The notes: generated from the sequence alone by a model not told the origin. DNA of 64,000 bases from PGYT01 sp963675055 (GCA_963675055.2 CAXXJE010000002.1:1054001-1118000); one strand, 5' to 3'. Positions 54,093 to 63,764 are shown, counted from the stretch's first letter. Translations and numbers: made by a program.

Positions 54093-55001
54093 ATGAGTTC
54101 AAAATATAAAATAATTGCCGCAACTCTTACCTTAATATTTACTGCAGGTTTGTTTTCAGGGTGCAGTAAAAAGGCTGATGATGCTTACACTAAAGAGGTT
54201 AAAGAATGGCGAAAAAACAGGGCAGAAAGGCTTCTTACACCAGGCGGGTGGCTTAGTCTGGTAGGACTTCACTGGCTGCAGGACGGCGAGAATACTTTCG
54301 GATCCGACGATTCGAATGATATCGTTTTCATCGAAAAGGCTCCCGCGTTTATAGGCTCATTCAATAAAGATGGAGGCTCGGTAACTATAAAAATAAATGC
54401 TGATGTTGATGTATACGTGGATAGTGTTTCGGTTAAAGACACAGTTATGATGAACGATATAAGCGGTAGCCCGACTGTTTTTAAGTACGGTTCATTAAGC
54501 TGGTATTTGATTGAGAGGGCCGGAGATAAATTCGGAATAAGAGTAAAGGATTCCGAGAGTGAACTTATTAAGAATTTCGAAGGCATTGAGTCGTACCCGG
54601 TTGATTCCACATGGAAAATCGAAGCTGAGTATGTGCAGTATGATCCGCCTAAGAAAATTGTAATTCCCAACATAATCGGTACTTCCGAAGAAGTTGATTG
54701 TCCTGGTAAACTAATCTTTAAAATCGACGGGAAAGAATACAGTTTAGATGTGCAGGATTCCGGCCGCCGCTTTTTTATAGTTTTCGGAGATGAAACCAAC
54801 GGTGAGGAAACTTACGGAGCCGGCAGGTTTATTACCGTAGACAAACCGGATTCAACAGGTAAGACATTTATAGACTTTAATATATCCTACAATCCCCCCT
54901 GTATTTTTACAAAATACGCAACATGTCCTCTGCCTTCGAAGGACAATATTTTAAGAACAAAGATAACCGCCGGCGAGAAAAATTACGGCGCGGGACATTA
55001 A
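54093..55001 (+). CDS. DUF1684 lipoprotein
   Basis: The 302-residue protein has a lipobox (GLFSGC, Cys24). It carries DUF1684 wording: EWRKNRAERLLTPGGWLSLV (33-52), LHWLQDGENTFG, a central FGIRVKDSES and EGIESYPVDSTW, and the C-terminal NPPCIFTKYATCPLPSKDN, which is the strongest family marker. No catalytic function is established for the family. It has a clear GGAAAAGGAAC-type binding site before the ATG and stands alone between convergent and divergent neighbours. Confidence 0.88.
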   Translation: MSSKYKIIAATLTLIFTAGLFSGCSKKADDAYTKEVKEWRKNRAERLLTPGGWLSLVGLHWLQDGENTFGSDDSNDIVFIEKAPAFIGSFNKDGGSVTIKINADVDVYVDSVSVKDTVMMNDISGSPTVFKYGSLSWYLIERAGDKFGIRVKDSESELIKNFEGIESYPVDSTWKIEAEYVQYDPPKKIVIPNIIGTSEEVDCPGKLIFKIDGKEYSLDVQDSGRRFFIVFGDETNGEETYGAGRFITVDKPDSTGKTFIDFNISYNPPCIFTKYATCPLPSKDNILRTKITAGEKNYGAGH

Positions 55002-55125
55002 ATTCGGATTCAGTTCGCAGAGTTTATTTTTTTTTGCTGTGGTACGTCTATTCGGGTATGAGGGATAAAGATCTCGGCGCGATTTACGACTACCCGCGAA
55101 CACAGCCCTTTAGTTTGTCGACTGC

Positions 55126-56250
55126 TTACAAATCCTTTTTATAGCAACGGCGCCGCTTATGCTGGCGGGTAGTATAAAACTTCCACTGAGCCTGGACTTT
55201 ATGATTCGTTTCAAGCTCGCGGTTGGTTTCCACTTTAGTGATATTCCGGTGTATAAGCAGTTTGTTTATCTCGCTGATCAGAATAGCATTAACGCCTTTA
55301 TCCTGAAGCTCGGGTTTAACCGCGGTTAAATACAGGTCAACAGCGTTATTGTTTTTCATTGCTTTAAGTACAGTTATAAATCCAAGCGGGAACAGTCTGC
55401 CGCCGCATTTCTGAAACGCGCGGGACATTGAAGGCATTGTTATTCCGAAGGCAACGACTTTGTTGTTCTCATCAAGTACAACCGGAACATACTCAGGAAT
55501 GATAAATCCGAAGTACTGCTTAACATACATGTCAATCTGCCTGTCGGATAGCTCTACGAATCCATAAAGATCTTTGTACGCATCGTTGATAAGATAAAAT
55601 ATATCTCTGGCATAAGGCAATATCTCTTTAGCTTTCTTTACTTTCAGCAGTTTGAGTTTATTGCGCTTTAATGCAATGTCGGCAATTCTGGAAACCTTGT
55701 CGGGGATTTCGCTTTTATCAATTGTTACCTCAAACTCCAGCCAGTCCATGTCTTTTACGTATCCAGACTTTTCAATAAGCTGCGGATAATAATCGTAATT
55801 ATAAATTGCACCGAGTGTTCCAAGTTCCTCGAAACCCTCGATTAGCGTTCCCTCCGGGTCGAAGTCGGTAAAGCCGAGCGGACCGTGAATTGAGTTCATC
55901 CCGTTTTGTTTGGCCCAGTCCTCAACAGTTTTTAGTAACAGCGTTGAAACTTCCTCGTCGTCAATAAAATCAATCCATCCGAATCGGGCTTCTTTCTTGT
56001 TAAACTTGCTGTTAAATTTATCATTTATTATTCCCGCAATCCGGCCTACAGCTTTACCGTCGTGATAAGCAAGCCATAGCTTGGCTTTGCAGAAATCAAA
56101 CGCGGGATTTTTATTTTCTCTGAATGTGGCTATCTCTTCCTTTCGCGGCGGCGGAACAAAGTAGTTGTTTTCCTGATAAAGTGAATTCTGGAAATCAACA
56201 AAGCGTTTTATGCCGCTTACGGAATCAACCTCTTTAACAACCAGATCCAT
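55126..56250 (-). CDS. GNAT-like acyltransferase of unknown substrate
   Basis: The 374-residue protein begins FVDFQNSLYQENNYFVPPPR and ends with a typical C-terminal acyl-CoA N-acyltransferase half: VPVVLDENNKVVAFGITMPS, LYLTAVKPELQDKGVNAILI with a Q/RxxGx-like loop, and VETNRELETNHKVQAQWKFY. The N-terminal half is also GNAT-like (LAYHDGKAVGRIAGI), so this may be a tandem GNAT fold. It is a family common in Bacteroidota without an assigned reaction. asnB starts its coding further upstream in the same direction and ends 73 bases before this gene's start. Confidence 0.7.
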   Translation of the reverse strand: MDLVVKEVDSVSGIKRFVDFQNSLYQENNYFVPPPRKEEIATFRENKNPAFDFCKAKLWLAYHDGKAVGRIAGIINDKFNSKFNKKEARFGWIDFIDDEEVSTLLLKTVEDWAKQNGMNSIHGPLGFTDFDPEGTLIEGFEELGTLGAIYNYDYYPQLIEKSGYVKDMDWLEFEVTIDKSEIPDKVSRIADIALKRNKLKLLKVKKAKEILPYARDIFYLINDAYKDLYGFVELSDRQIDMYVKQYFGFIIPEYVPVVLDENNKVVAFGITMPSMSRAFQKCGGRLFPLGFITVLKAMKNNNAVDLYLTAVKPELQDKGVNAILISEINKLLIHRNITKVETNRELETNHKVQAQWKFYTTRQHKRRRCYKKDL

Positions 56251-56323
56251 TAGTCCCCCAATTGATGAGAAAAAGAAATTTAAGATAGTTTAATTGTCTG
56301 TGAAGTTCAAAATACAGAGCAGG

Positions 56324-58267
56324 CTAAATATTAAAATAGTCTTGAATATTGAACTTTCGGTCAGTGAAATTATCTGTCTTGATAAACATCTTTTCAAGTA
56401 TTGTCATTCCCATAACTACCCAAAGGTAATTGTAGTGCCACCGAAGTCTGGGGTGCGGTTTGTGATCAAGTATTCGTCTTATGTATCGATAATTAAATAT
56501 CCCCTGTTCTTCGATATATTTTTCCGTGAGTATTTTTTCAGCGGTTTCACGGAGATCTTTCTTGAACTGGAGATACGGATTAACTGAGAATCCCCATTTT
56601 TTCTTGTCGAGTATTTTATCGGGCAGCTTGCCGCGCATTGCTTTCCGGAACAGGTACTTCGTCTGGTTGTTTTTTATTTTTAGATGAACCGGAATAGACA
56701 AGCCGAAGTTCACCAAATCTATATCCAGGAACGGAACGCGTTCCTCAACCGAGTGTGACATGGAAACACGATCTTCAACGAGTAAATAGTCATTTACCAT
56801 TTTAGTATGAAACTCTGTATACAGAACCTGGTCGAGTGAAGAGAGTTTTGAGCTCTCATCAAAGAATGAACTGAACTCATCCTTGATCCTTGCGGACTCA
56901 TAAAGCATTTTCTTATAGATATCCGGATGATAGATTTCCCTATAAAAGCCTTCATCAAAATCCCAGACGTTACGGATTATAAGATAGAATTTCTCAATCC
57001 GGCCGATGGCCATCAGCATTTGAATGCCGCGGCGGTATTCATCAAATCCTAGTGAATGCGTCGAATTCTGAAACTTAAACAGAAGGGATGATTTCCAGTC
57101 CAGCAGCGATCGCATCCATTTCGGAATATGATTGTTAAGACTATTGAACGGATAAATAAACTTGTGTATGTCGTATCCAGCAAAGAGTTCATCGCCACCA
57201 AGTCCGCCAAGTACTACTTTTACATGATCACTGACGAACTTCGACATGTTAAATCCCTGCAGCAGATTTATTTTAGGCTCTTCGGCATGCCAGATAACTT
57301 CGGGCAGATGCATCAGCGGTTCCATGGAAAGACTCAGCGTCCTGTGGTTTGTGCCGAAAGTCTCAGCGATAAGTTGCGAGTCGGGGAATTCATCTGTCGG
57401 TTCGTTAAATCCGAGAGTAAACGAGTTAATCTCTTTAACTCCAAGCTCACTCATTTTTTGTACGATAGTAGACGAATCCATACCACCCGATAAATAAACG
57501 CCAAGCGGTACATCACTCATCAATTGCCTGTCAACCGCTTGTTTTATGTAATGGTTGATTCCGTCCATTGCTTCGTTCTCGGTCATACCCGGGTTGACTT
57601 CCGGCTTTAACTGCCAGTATCTTTCGACGTTTACCTGACCGTTTTTATAAACCAGGAAGTGTGCCGGAGGAAGTCTCTTAATTCCTTCAAACAGTGTTTC
57701 ATCCCGCTGTGTATAGCGTAAATTTATTTGCGAATGCAGCGAGTTGAAATTAAGTTTTCGTTTAACTCTCTCGTGAAGTATAATCGGCTTCTGCTCTGAA
57801 GCAAAAATGAACAAATCTTCCTTCGCGTGATAATGTACAGGTTTAATTCCGAAATGATCGCGCACAAGTACAATCGTATTTTCGTTGAGATCGTATAATG
57901 CAAAAGCGAATATACCGTTAAGTTTTTCGAACAGCTTGTAACCATACTCTTCAAATCCATGAAGAAGAACCTCGGTATCAGAATTTGTTTGAAAAGCATG
58001 CCCTGCTTTAATTAAAGGCTCGCGCAGGTCCTTATGGTTATAAATTTCCCCGTTAAAAATAACGCAAAGTGATTTATCCTCGTTAAACATTGGCTGATCG
58101 CCGGTAGAAAGATCTATAATAGATAAACGTCTGTGACCTAGAGTTACATCATTATTAGTATACTGTGTGCTGGCGTCGGGTCCACGATGCGCAATAATAT
58201 TAAGCATCCGCTCCATAAGCTCACGGTTGTCTTTGCCTTTTTCAACTATTCCTGCGATTCCGCACAT
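56324..58267 (-). CDS. asnB: asparagine synthase (glutamine-hydrolysing), glycan-cluster type
   Basis: The 647-residue enzyme has a class II glutamine amidotransferase domain with the catalytic Cys2 (MCGIAGIVEKG), RGPD, and GEIYNHKDLR. Its synthetase domain has the PP-loop SGGMDSSTIVQ (about 261-271). The length (about 640) and position next to sugar genes match the AsnB forms that amidate or aminate sugar or other substrates in polysaccharide loci as well as true asparagine synthases. It starts two bases downstream of the epimerase-like gene stop, so the two are co-transcribed. Real substrate is uncertain. Confidence 0.9.
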   Translation of the reverse strand: MCGIAGIVEKGKDNRELMERMLNIIAHRGPDASTQYTNNDVTLGHRRLSIIDLSTGDQPMFNEDKSLCVIFNGEIYNHKDLREPLIKAGHAFQTNSDTEVLLHGFEEYGYKLFEKLNGIFAFALYDLNENTIVLVRDHFGIKPVHYHAKEDLFIFASEQKPIILHERVKRKLNFNSLHSQINLRYTQRDETLFEGIKRLPPAHFLVYKNGQVNVERYWQLKPEVNPGMTENEAMDGINHYIKQAVDRQLMSDVPLGVYLSGGMDSSTIVQKMSELGVKEINSFTLGFNEPTDEFPDSQLIAETFGTNHRTLSLSMEPLMHLPEVIWHAEEPKINLLQGFNMSKFVSDHVKVVLGGLGGDELFAGYDIHKFIYPFNSLNNHIPKWMRSLLDWKSSLLFKFQNSTHSLGFDEYRRGIQMLMAIGRIEKFYLIIRNVWDFDEGFYREIYHPDIYKKMLYESARIKDEFSSFFDESSKLSSLDQVLYTEFHTKMVNDYLLVEDRVSMSHSVEERVPFLDIDLVNFGLSIPVHLKIKNNQTKYLFRKAMRGKLPDKILDKKKWGFSVNPYLQFKKDLRETAEKILTEKYIEEQGIFNYRYIRRILDHKPHPRLRWHYNYLWVVMGMTILEKMFIKTDNFTDRKFNIQDYFNI

Positions 58268-58268
58268 T

Positions 58269-59270
58269 CTAGACTCTGTTTAGTTTTTTTAATGCATTAT
58301 ACTTAACGGGATACATGCGCAATTTATTAAAGAGTTTATCATATCCACTGAACTTCTTCATGTAATTATCCATATCCTGATTACCGGTCATTCTGAATAA
58401 AAGTTCCAATTGTTGTATTATCAGTTTCAAATAGCCTATCGTGCAGGGATCAGTTTCCGGATAATGTTCCATATTACACATGTTAAACCGCAGCCAGTAA
58501 CCCATGTCGTATTCGGGAAGCCATTGTATAAGTGAAGTTAGTCCTTCATCGAATAAATCTTTTGCAAGACTACTGGTCGAGGGATCATGATTCTTTAATG
58601 CCCTGTAACAATCAAATAATCCAAGCATGGAAAACATGTGACCATCGAGTACCATGGTCGGTTCAGCGGCTACATACTCTTCGTAAAACTTGCCGTGCTT
58701 TGAAAATGCCGAAACACCGCCATCTTTTATACTGAACGTAAAAGGGAGCAAGGCAGACATTGCAGGAGCCAGATACTTTTCATCATTTGTTATTTGCCAT
58801 GCTCGTAACAAAATGGAAATAGCACGACTCTGTGTGAATGCCGATTTCCAGGGCTGTTCGACTTTATATTCGGGCTTGGGAATATTGGTTAGCCAATATG
58901 TACCCAGTTTATCATCTGTTAAGCTATTACTGTAAAACCAGTTGGCAATACGAATGAAATGATTTTTCTTTTCATCGGATCGGGTCAAAATAAACGAATT
59001 GAACACGGCAAGTCCGTACTGACCAATTGATATAGGGTAATAATGAGTCTTGGGGTTTTCAACATCAATATAAGGTGAGTTTACCGGGATACCCTCGTCA
59101 TCGAATCCTGTTATCAGCCGGTTAAGTTTTTGAGTGTCTTCCTCAAACAGAAAATAATATTCACCCAGTTTTTCGGAGTATAAATCTTTGGATATTCTAT
59201 AGCGTTCACCCGTACTGGTGATATCATGATACAACTTGTTCAGCATAAATAAAATCTTTTTCGGATTCAT
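58269..59270 (-). CDS. D-glucuronyl C5-epimerase-like protein
   Basis: The 333-residue protein lacks a signal peptide. Its middle and C-terminal parts (GGVSAFSKHGKFYEEYVAAE, VLDGHMFSMLGLFD, QWLPEYDMGYWLRFNM) match the C5-epimerase C-terminal domain (C5-epim_C), which turns glucuronate to iduronate in heparan-type polymers. The start overlaps the GT4 stop by four bases and it is followed directly by asnB. This context suggests a role in a uronic-acid-containing surface or storage glycan. The N-terminal third is less conserved, and activity on that substrate is inference. Confidence 0.78.
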   Translation of the reverse strand: MNPKKILFMLNKLYHDITSTGERYRISKDLYSEKLGEYYFLFEEDTQKLNRLITGFDDEGIPVNSPYIDVENPKTHYYPISIGQYGLAVFNSFILTRSDEKKNHFIRIANWFYSNSLTDDKLGTYWLTNIPKPEYKVEQPWKSAFTQSRAISILLRAWQITNDEKYLAPAMSALLPFTFSIKDGGVSAFSKHGKFYEEYVAAEPTMVLDGHMFSMLGLFDCYRALKNHDPSTSSLAKDLFDEGLTSLIQWLPEYDMGYWLRFNMCNMEHYPETDPCTIGYLKLIIQQLELLFRMTGNQDMDNYMKKFSGYDKLFNKLRMYPVKYNALKKLNRV

Positions 59271-60538
59271 ATTAAATCCTCAAAGACTCTTACTAATCCG
59301 GAGGTTAGATTTTTCCGCGAGTATTTGTTTAAATTGTCTTCATCAATACTATTGACCCAGCCGGATTTCCATTTCTCAAATTGATTGAGAATAATTTCTT
59401 TTAAATCATCTTTGTAGTCGAACATTTTCCCGGTGCCGGTATTCTCCAGTATTTCTGCAGCATCCCCTTTAACCGGTCCGATGCCGAGTATAAAATTCCT
59501 TGTCGCCATGTACTCGAATATTTTACCCGTGAGTATGCCTTCGTTATTATGTGAATCGGGAATAACCAGAAGCAGCATATTTGAACGTGACATTATCCTG
59601 ACAACTTCATTGTGTGACACGTTTTCAAAGACCTTAATGATTTTTGATTCTGCAAGTTTATTAAGTATTGAAGGATGGAAGGTTCCGTAAAAGTTAACCT
59701 CAATCTGTGAACTTATGTGCTCATCCAATCCGTTCAGAGCATCGACCAGATTATCGATCTTTTGTGATTCCCCAAGTGTACCGGTATAACTTATTGTGAA
59801 CTTATCGTTCTTTTCACCGGCGGAATTAAAATCGGTGTCGTCGTATCCATTTGCGATTACTTCGTATTTATTGTTCACAATCCTGTTGAAATTATCCGCG
59901 ATAGTCTTGCTTACTGTCGAAACACTATCAGCTTTCGATAGAACATCTTTCTCGAACTTTTTATCCTTTCGCGCGGCAAATCGCATTCTATTCATATCTT
60001 TCTGCCAGAAAGCGCTGCTCCATGGATCACGAAAATCGGCTACCCATTTCAATCCGGATTTTTCAGCCAGTTTCATTGCGCCAACCTGTAATGAGTGCGG
60101 CGGGGATGAACTGAAGATAATATCCGGCTGTTCCTTTTCTACAACTTTCAATCCCTCTTTAACTATGTAGTTAATCCAGCCAACTTTAGCATCCGGAACG
60201 AACATGTTGGCGCGGAGCCAACGAGACAATTTCTCAGCAAAGCTTTCCTTCTCATTCTTGTTCAATATAAATGTCGGAATTTTCTGCTCTCCCGATTTAC
60301 CCGTCAAAGATTTATATAGTTTAAACGGTTCAAACGATTTTGTCTTGTACACTTTTGTTCCTTCCGGGATTTCATTTAGAAGAGTCGTATCAATTGATGG
60401 ATAGTTTCCGTTTTCAACTGTAAGTATCACGGGTTCCCATCCGAACTGCGGCAGATACTTAACAAATTTCAAAATCCTTTGCACGCCGGGTCCCCCGGAA
60501 GGAGGCCAGTAATATGTAATTATTAAAACTTTTTTCAT
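59267..60538 (-). CDS. GT4-type glycosyltransferase
   Basis: The 423-residue GT-B enzyme begins KKVLIITYYWPPSGGPGVQR, a hallmark of this family, and has a donor-site half with YTGTLGESQKIDNLVDAL, a catalytic-loop like FENVSHNEVVRIMSRSNMLL, and the EGILTGKIFEYMATR motif in the nucleotide-sugar pocket. A TTG at 60544 could also start it, but the ATG at 60538 gives the standard N-terminus. It is coupled to the epimerase-like gene (ATGA overlap) and, with asnB, forms a three-gene unit. Confidence 0.9.
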   Translation of the reverse strand: MKKVLIITYYWPPSGGPGVQRILKFVKYLPQFGWEPVILTVENGNYPSIDTTLLNEIPEGTKVYKTKSFEPFKLYKSLTGKSGEQKIPTFILNKNEKESFAEKLSRWLRANMFVPDAKVGWINYIVKEGLKVVEKEQPDIIFSSSPPHSLQVGAMKLAEKSGLKWVADFRDPWSSAFWQKDMNRMRFAARKDKKFEKDVLSKADSVSTVSKTIADNFNRIVNNKYEVIANGYDDTDFNSAGEKNDKFTISYTGTLGESQKIDNLVDALNGLDEHISSQIEVNFYGTFHPSILNKLAESKIIKVFENVSHNEVVRIMSRSNMLLLVIPDSHNNEGILTGKIFEYMATRNFILGIGPVKGDAAEILENTGTGKMFDYKDDLKEIILNQFEKWKSGWVNSIDEDNLNKYSRKNLTSGLVRVFEDLI

Positions 60539-60590
60539 GGACAAGGCAATATAATCACAGAGAATGAGTGACGCAGGGAAAATGAATGAA

Positions 60591-61622
60591 TTATTTATAA
60601 TACTTTTTAACGAATCCGGTAAACTCGCCTTTTCCGAGAACTATTCTTTTAATGAAAGCAATGATAAAGCCGGTTCCGTATCCCCAAATTTGCGTCGGAA
60701 CGATTACGGGAATATAAATGAATACGCGGGGATCCTTATACTTGAAAATCCCGTGAACAGCCATAAGTATCAATGCGAACAGCCCGGCAATCAGCAGCCA
60801 TCCAAACAGAGACGGGAAAAGAATAGCGAGAATTACAACACTTAAAGAGATAAGTGTACCGATAGCCGGAAAGAAGTGTACAAGCTCCAACATTCCGCTG
60901 TCTATCTTGTACAGGTTTATTCTTGCAACACCCCAGTTAAATACCTGTCTGAAAAACTTTTTAATAGACATTCTTCGTTTATGATAAACTACTGCCTTGT
61001 GGACTTTGATTACCGGTTCGCCGGTCTGTAAAATTCTGTGACTGAACTCAATGTCCTGTCCGTGCCGCAGCTTATTCATTCCGCCGATTTTTTTAACTAC
61101 GTCAGCACGAACTCCCATGTTAAAACTGCGCGGATAGTATTTGGATATTTTTTTCTTCGAGTGTCCGCGGATCCCGCCGGTAGTTATAAAGGAAGTCATG
61201 GAGTAATCAATAGCTTTCTGTACAGGTGAGAAGTTAGGCAGAACCTTGTCCGGTCCGCCGAATCCGGCAGGCTTAGTATCCTTTACTGCATCTTTGTATG
61301 CCTGCAGCCAGTTTTCATCGGCAATACAGTCGCTGTCGATAAACAGTTGATATTCACCGAAAGCATTGTCCATCCCGAGGTTACGGGCTTCACCCGGACC
61401 TTTATGATCCTGCTTAAGGAAACGTATATTCAGATTGGTATCTTGAATAAAGCCGTTTACAATCTGTTCTGTATCGTCGGTTGAACCGTCATCGACAATA
61501 ATAATTTCGAAGTCACTTTTATCTATTAATTGATCGGAGAGAGATTTCAGCAGCTCTTTTATTTCATCCCTTCTGTTAAAAGTCGGAACGATGACAGTAA
61601 ATAAGAATTGATATTCGGGCAT
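60591..61622 (-). CDS. GT2-type glycosyltransferase with C-terminal membrane segments
   Basis: The 343-residue enzyme has the GT-A core VIVPTFNRRDEIKELLKSLS, IIVDDGSTDDTEQ, and the metal-binding DxD-like IDSDC (about 113-117), followed by GGPDKVLP and a GHSKKKIS acceptor segment. From about residue 245 two to three membrane helices follow (HFFPAIGTLISLSVVILAIL). It probably adds sugars to a lipid-linked acceptor at the inner membrane. It lies between the next GT2 gene upstream and the GT4-epimerase-asnB unit, all in one direction. Confidence 0.9.
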   Translation of the reverse strand: MPEYQFLFTVIVPTFNRRDEIKELLKSLSDQLIDKSDFEIIIVDDGSTDDTEQIVNGFIQDTNLNIRFLKQDHKGPGEARNLGMDNAFGEYQLFIDSDCIADENWLQAYKDAVKDTKPAGFGGPDKVLPNFSPVQKAIDYSMTSFITTGGIRGHSKKKISKYYPRSFNMGVRADVVKKIGGMNKLRHGQDIEFSHRILQTGEPVIKVHKAVVYHKRRMSIKKFFRQVFNWGVARINLYKIDSGMLELVHFFPAIGTLISLSVVILAILFPSLFGWLLIAGLFALILMAVHGIFKYKDPRVFIYIPVIVPTQIWGYGTGFIIAFIKRIVLGKGEFTGFVKKYYK

Positions 61623-61642
61623 TTAATAAACGTCTTAACCTG

Positions 61643-62683
61643 TTATTTGCTTTCCTTGATGTTGTAATCGCCGTCATTCTGGAAGTTATGAGCAATCAGT
61701 TCACCCAGCAGACCGACAGCAAAGAACTGTACACCTACAATGATTAGCAGCATACCGAAGAATAACAGGGGTCGGTCTTTAAGCGGATGACCCATAAACC
61801 ATTCGTAACTTAAGTACAGGTTAACAAGGATACCGGCTATGAATGTGAATGCTCCGATAAATCCGAAAAGGTGCATCGGACGTTTTATGTATCGCGTAGT
61901 AAACACAACGGTTATCAGGTCAATGAAGCCTTTGAAGAATCTTGAAATACCGAACTTGGTTTTGCCGTATCTGCGTGCGTGATGTTTTACAGGTATCTCG
62001 GTAACGGAAAATCCTTCCCAATTGGCAAGTACGGGCACATAACGATGAAGTTCGCCGTAGACGTGAATGCGCTTTATTACGTCAATCCTGTAGGCTTTAA
62101 GCCCGCAGTTAAAGTCGTGAATTTTAATTCCGCTGAACAGTCTTGTAGCATAATTGAACAGCTTGGATGTATGCTTCTTTATAAAAGGATCATGTCGCTT
62201 TTTCTTCCAGCCGGAAACCATATCGTAACCTTCATCCAGCTTTGCCAGTAGATTAGGTATCTCAGCCGGGTCATCCTGAAGATCCGCATCCATTGTAATA
62301 ACGGCATCACCCTTGGCGTTTTTGAATCCAACCTGGAGAGCCGCGGATTTACCGTAATTCTTTTTAAAACTGATGTAACGCAGCCTGTTGTTCTCTTTTT
62401 TTAACTGCCTCAGGTTCTCTAGAGATTTATCAGTACTTCCGTCGTCTATAAAGAGTATTTCGTATTCACAGGAAATTTTTAAAAAAGCTTTTTTTATTTC
62501 AATATAAAGGGGTCCGAGCGATTCTTCTTCATTATATAAAGGAATTACAACGGAGACTTTTCTAAATGAAAATTTTTGCTGATCCTGTTTCTGCGGAGAC
62601 CTTTTCTTATAATACCTATTCTTTGAATAATATCGTTTTCTTGGCCTTCTATTATCGTTGCTGTTCTGGTTTTCCGGACTCAA
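61643..62683 (-). CDS. GT2-type polyprenyl-phosphate glycosyltransferase (DPM1/GtrB-like) with basic N-tail
   Basis: The 346-residue protein has the dolichol/polyprenyl-phosphate mannosyltransferase-type core: SVVIPLYNEEESLGPLYIEI, ILFIDDGSTDKS, ITMDADLQDDPAEI (the DAD motif), and GISRFFKGFIDL. Two C-terminal membrane helices follow (about 265-335), as in GtrB-like enzymes that transfer sugar to undecaprenyl phosphate. The first ~40 residues are a basic Arg/Lys/Tyr-rich tail (RRPRKRYYSKNRYYKK) not found in most family members. It is the first gene of the minus-strand sugar cluster. Confidence 0.9.
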   Translation of the reverse strand: MSPENQNSNDNRRPRKRYYSKNRYYKKRSPQKQDQQKFSFRKVSVVIPLYNEEESLGPLYIEIKKAFLKISCEYEILFIDDGSTDKSLENLRQLKKENNRLRYISFKKNYGKSAALQVGFKNAKGDAVITMDADLQDDPAEIPNLLAKLDEGYDMVSGWKKKRHDPFIKKHTSKLFNYATRLFSGIKIHDFNCGLKAYRIDVIKRIHVYGELHRYVPVLANWEGFSVTEIPVKHHARRYGKTKFGISRFFKGFIDLITVVFTTRYIKRPMHLFGFIGAFTFIAGILVNLYLSYEWFMGHPLKDRPLLFFGMLLIIVGVQFFAVGLLGELIAHNFQNDGDYNIKESK

Positions 62684-62985
62684 AATCTACCACCAAATAT
62701 AAATTTAATTTAATAATCAATTAAGGAAGTGAAAATTAACTGAATATAGCTGTAAAAGCAATTCCGGGAGGAGAATTGTTCGGTTGGGGCAAACCTTCAA
62801 GGTCATGAAGATAAATACCCTTACAACGACTTCGTTCCTCACTGCCGGGCACTCGGGACAGGCAAGTTCGAATCCGTCCGTCGGCTGATGTATCGGGAGA
62901 GAAATCTCAATCAATCGTACTCAAGATATCTCCTCATCCCGACCATTGTCGTGACTCGTCGATACGACACACCGCATGAACTGTC

Positions 62986-63319
62986 ATTTCGAACGAAGAG
63001 AGAAATCTTAAGTCTACATACTCCGTTGGAGTTTAAGTTTTGTGAAAAACAAAACCTCAAACCGGGGATACCCTGTTGGGGTTTTACAAAACACAACTCA
63101 TCCCCGCCTAGGCAGCAGCTACGGCGGGCAAGCACAGAGAACCTTCTTGGGTCAGGCTCTTGGCCTGTGCTGATGAGATTTGTCCTGAGAATTAAAACCA
63201 GTAACATATATTGCAGTCCGCTTTAGCGGACTGCTAAATAAACCCAAAGCTGCGCCGGCTTTAGCCACACGAAGGATTCTTACGTCGCTTCGCTCCTCAG
63301 AATGACAGTATAAGGGCAT
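62986..63319. repeat. pair of inverted dispersed repeats
   Basis: ACTGTCATTTCGAACGAAG on the plus strand near 62986 and ACTGTCATTCTGAGGAGCG on the minus strand near 63319 share their first nine bases and a similar AAGCGA-to-AGAAATC/AGAATCC wording, facing each other. Such sequences occur widely between genes in Bacteroidota/Chlorobi-type genomes as I know them. Exact boundaries are unclear. Confidence 0.4.
63213..63234. terminator. perfect 9-bp hairpin
   Basis: GCAGTCCGC, the loop TTTA and GCGGACTGC form a perfect stem-loop in the non-coding region. No T-run follows on either side, so it is more likely part of a repeat than a working terminator. Confidence 0.3.
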
Positions 63320-63764
63320 TTGAGACAGTTCCCCACAAATGCGCCAATGGTTTTTACTGACTCCCGTCTCCTTGCTTCTGACTTCTGCCATTATACTTTT
63401 CCCTTGAATCTAATTCCTCATTCTTTTAAGTTGTAAATGTATGAACGAGCTGAACCACCAACTACACTTACTGATTATCGTTTTTACTAATTGCTGACCA
63501 TAAGGTGATAGACTCCTTAGAGGGCTAAGTTATCAGGAGTCTTTGAACAATTCGATATCTATTTGAATTTACTCCCCCGCGGGCGGGTGTATAGAATTAT
63601 TTAATTATGACGTCCTATACAGATTGCGTTGCAACTAATGGCTAAGTTTTTAACATGAAAGTAACACGGGATGCTTGACCTGTCTGCGGGGCTTGCCCTA
63701 CGAAGGTTTATTGTAGGCGGGATATGAGCGTTAAGAGTTCAGTATAAGTAAATGTTAATTACTT

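Larger units (their letters stand above)
62684..63764. other. 1.1-kb non-coding region with dispersed-repeat sequence
   Basis: I see no real gene here; the short frames have no coding character. The section contains oppositely oriented copies of an ACTGTCATTyyGA-type element (62986 on plus, 63315 on minus), an inverted repeat of GTTTTGT/ACAAAAC (63037-63092), a perfect hairpin at 63213-63234, and a GC-rich stretch near 63680-63720 (GGCTTGCCCTACGAAGG). It looks like an accumulation of small mobile or intergenic repeats at the border of the sugar cluster. Confidence 0.5.

Noticed and set aside
54269..54799. A 176-codon minus-strand frame
   Set aside because: It is antisense to the DUF1684 gene, whose family motifs are clear on the plus strand.
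62860..62880. TTCGAATCC resembling the T-loop of a tRNA
   Set aside because: The flanking bases do not form a five-pair T-stem, and no matching acceptor, anticodon or D arms are found upstream.
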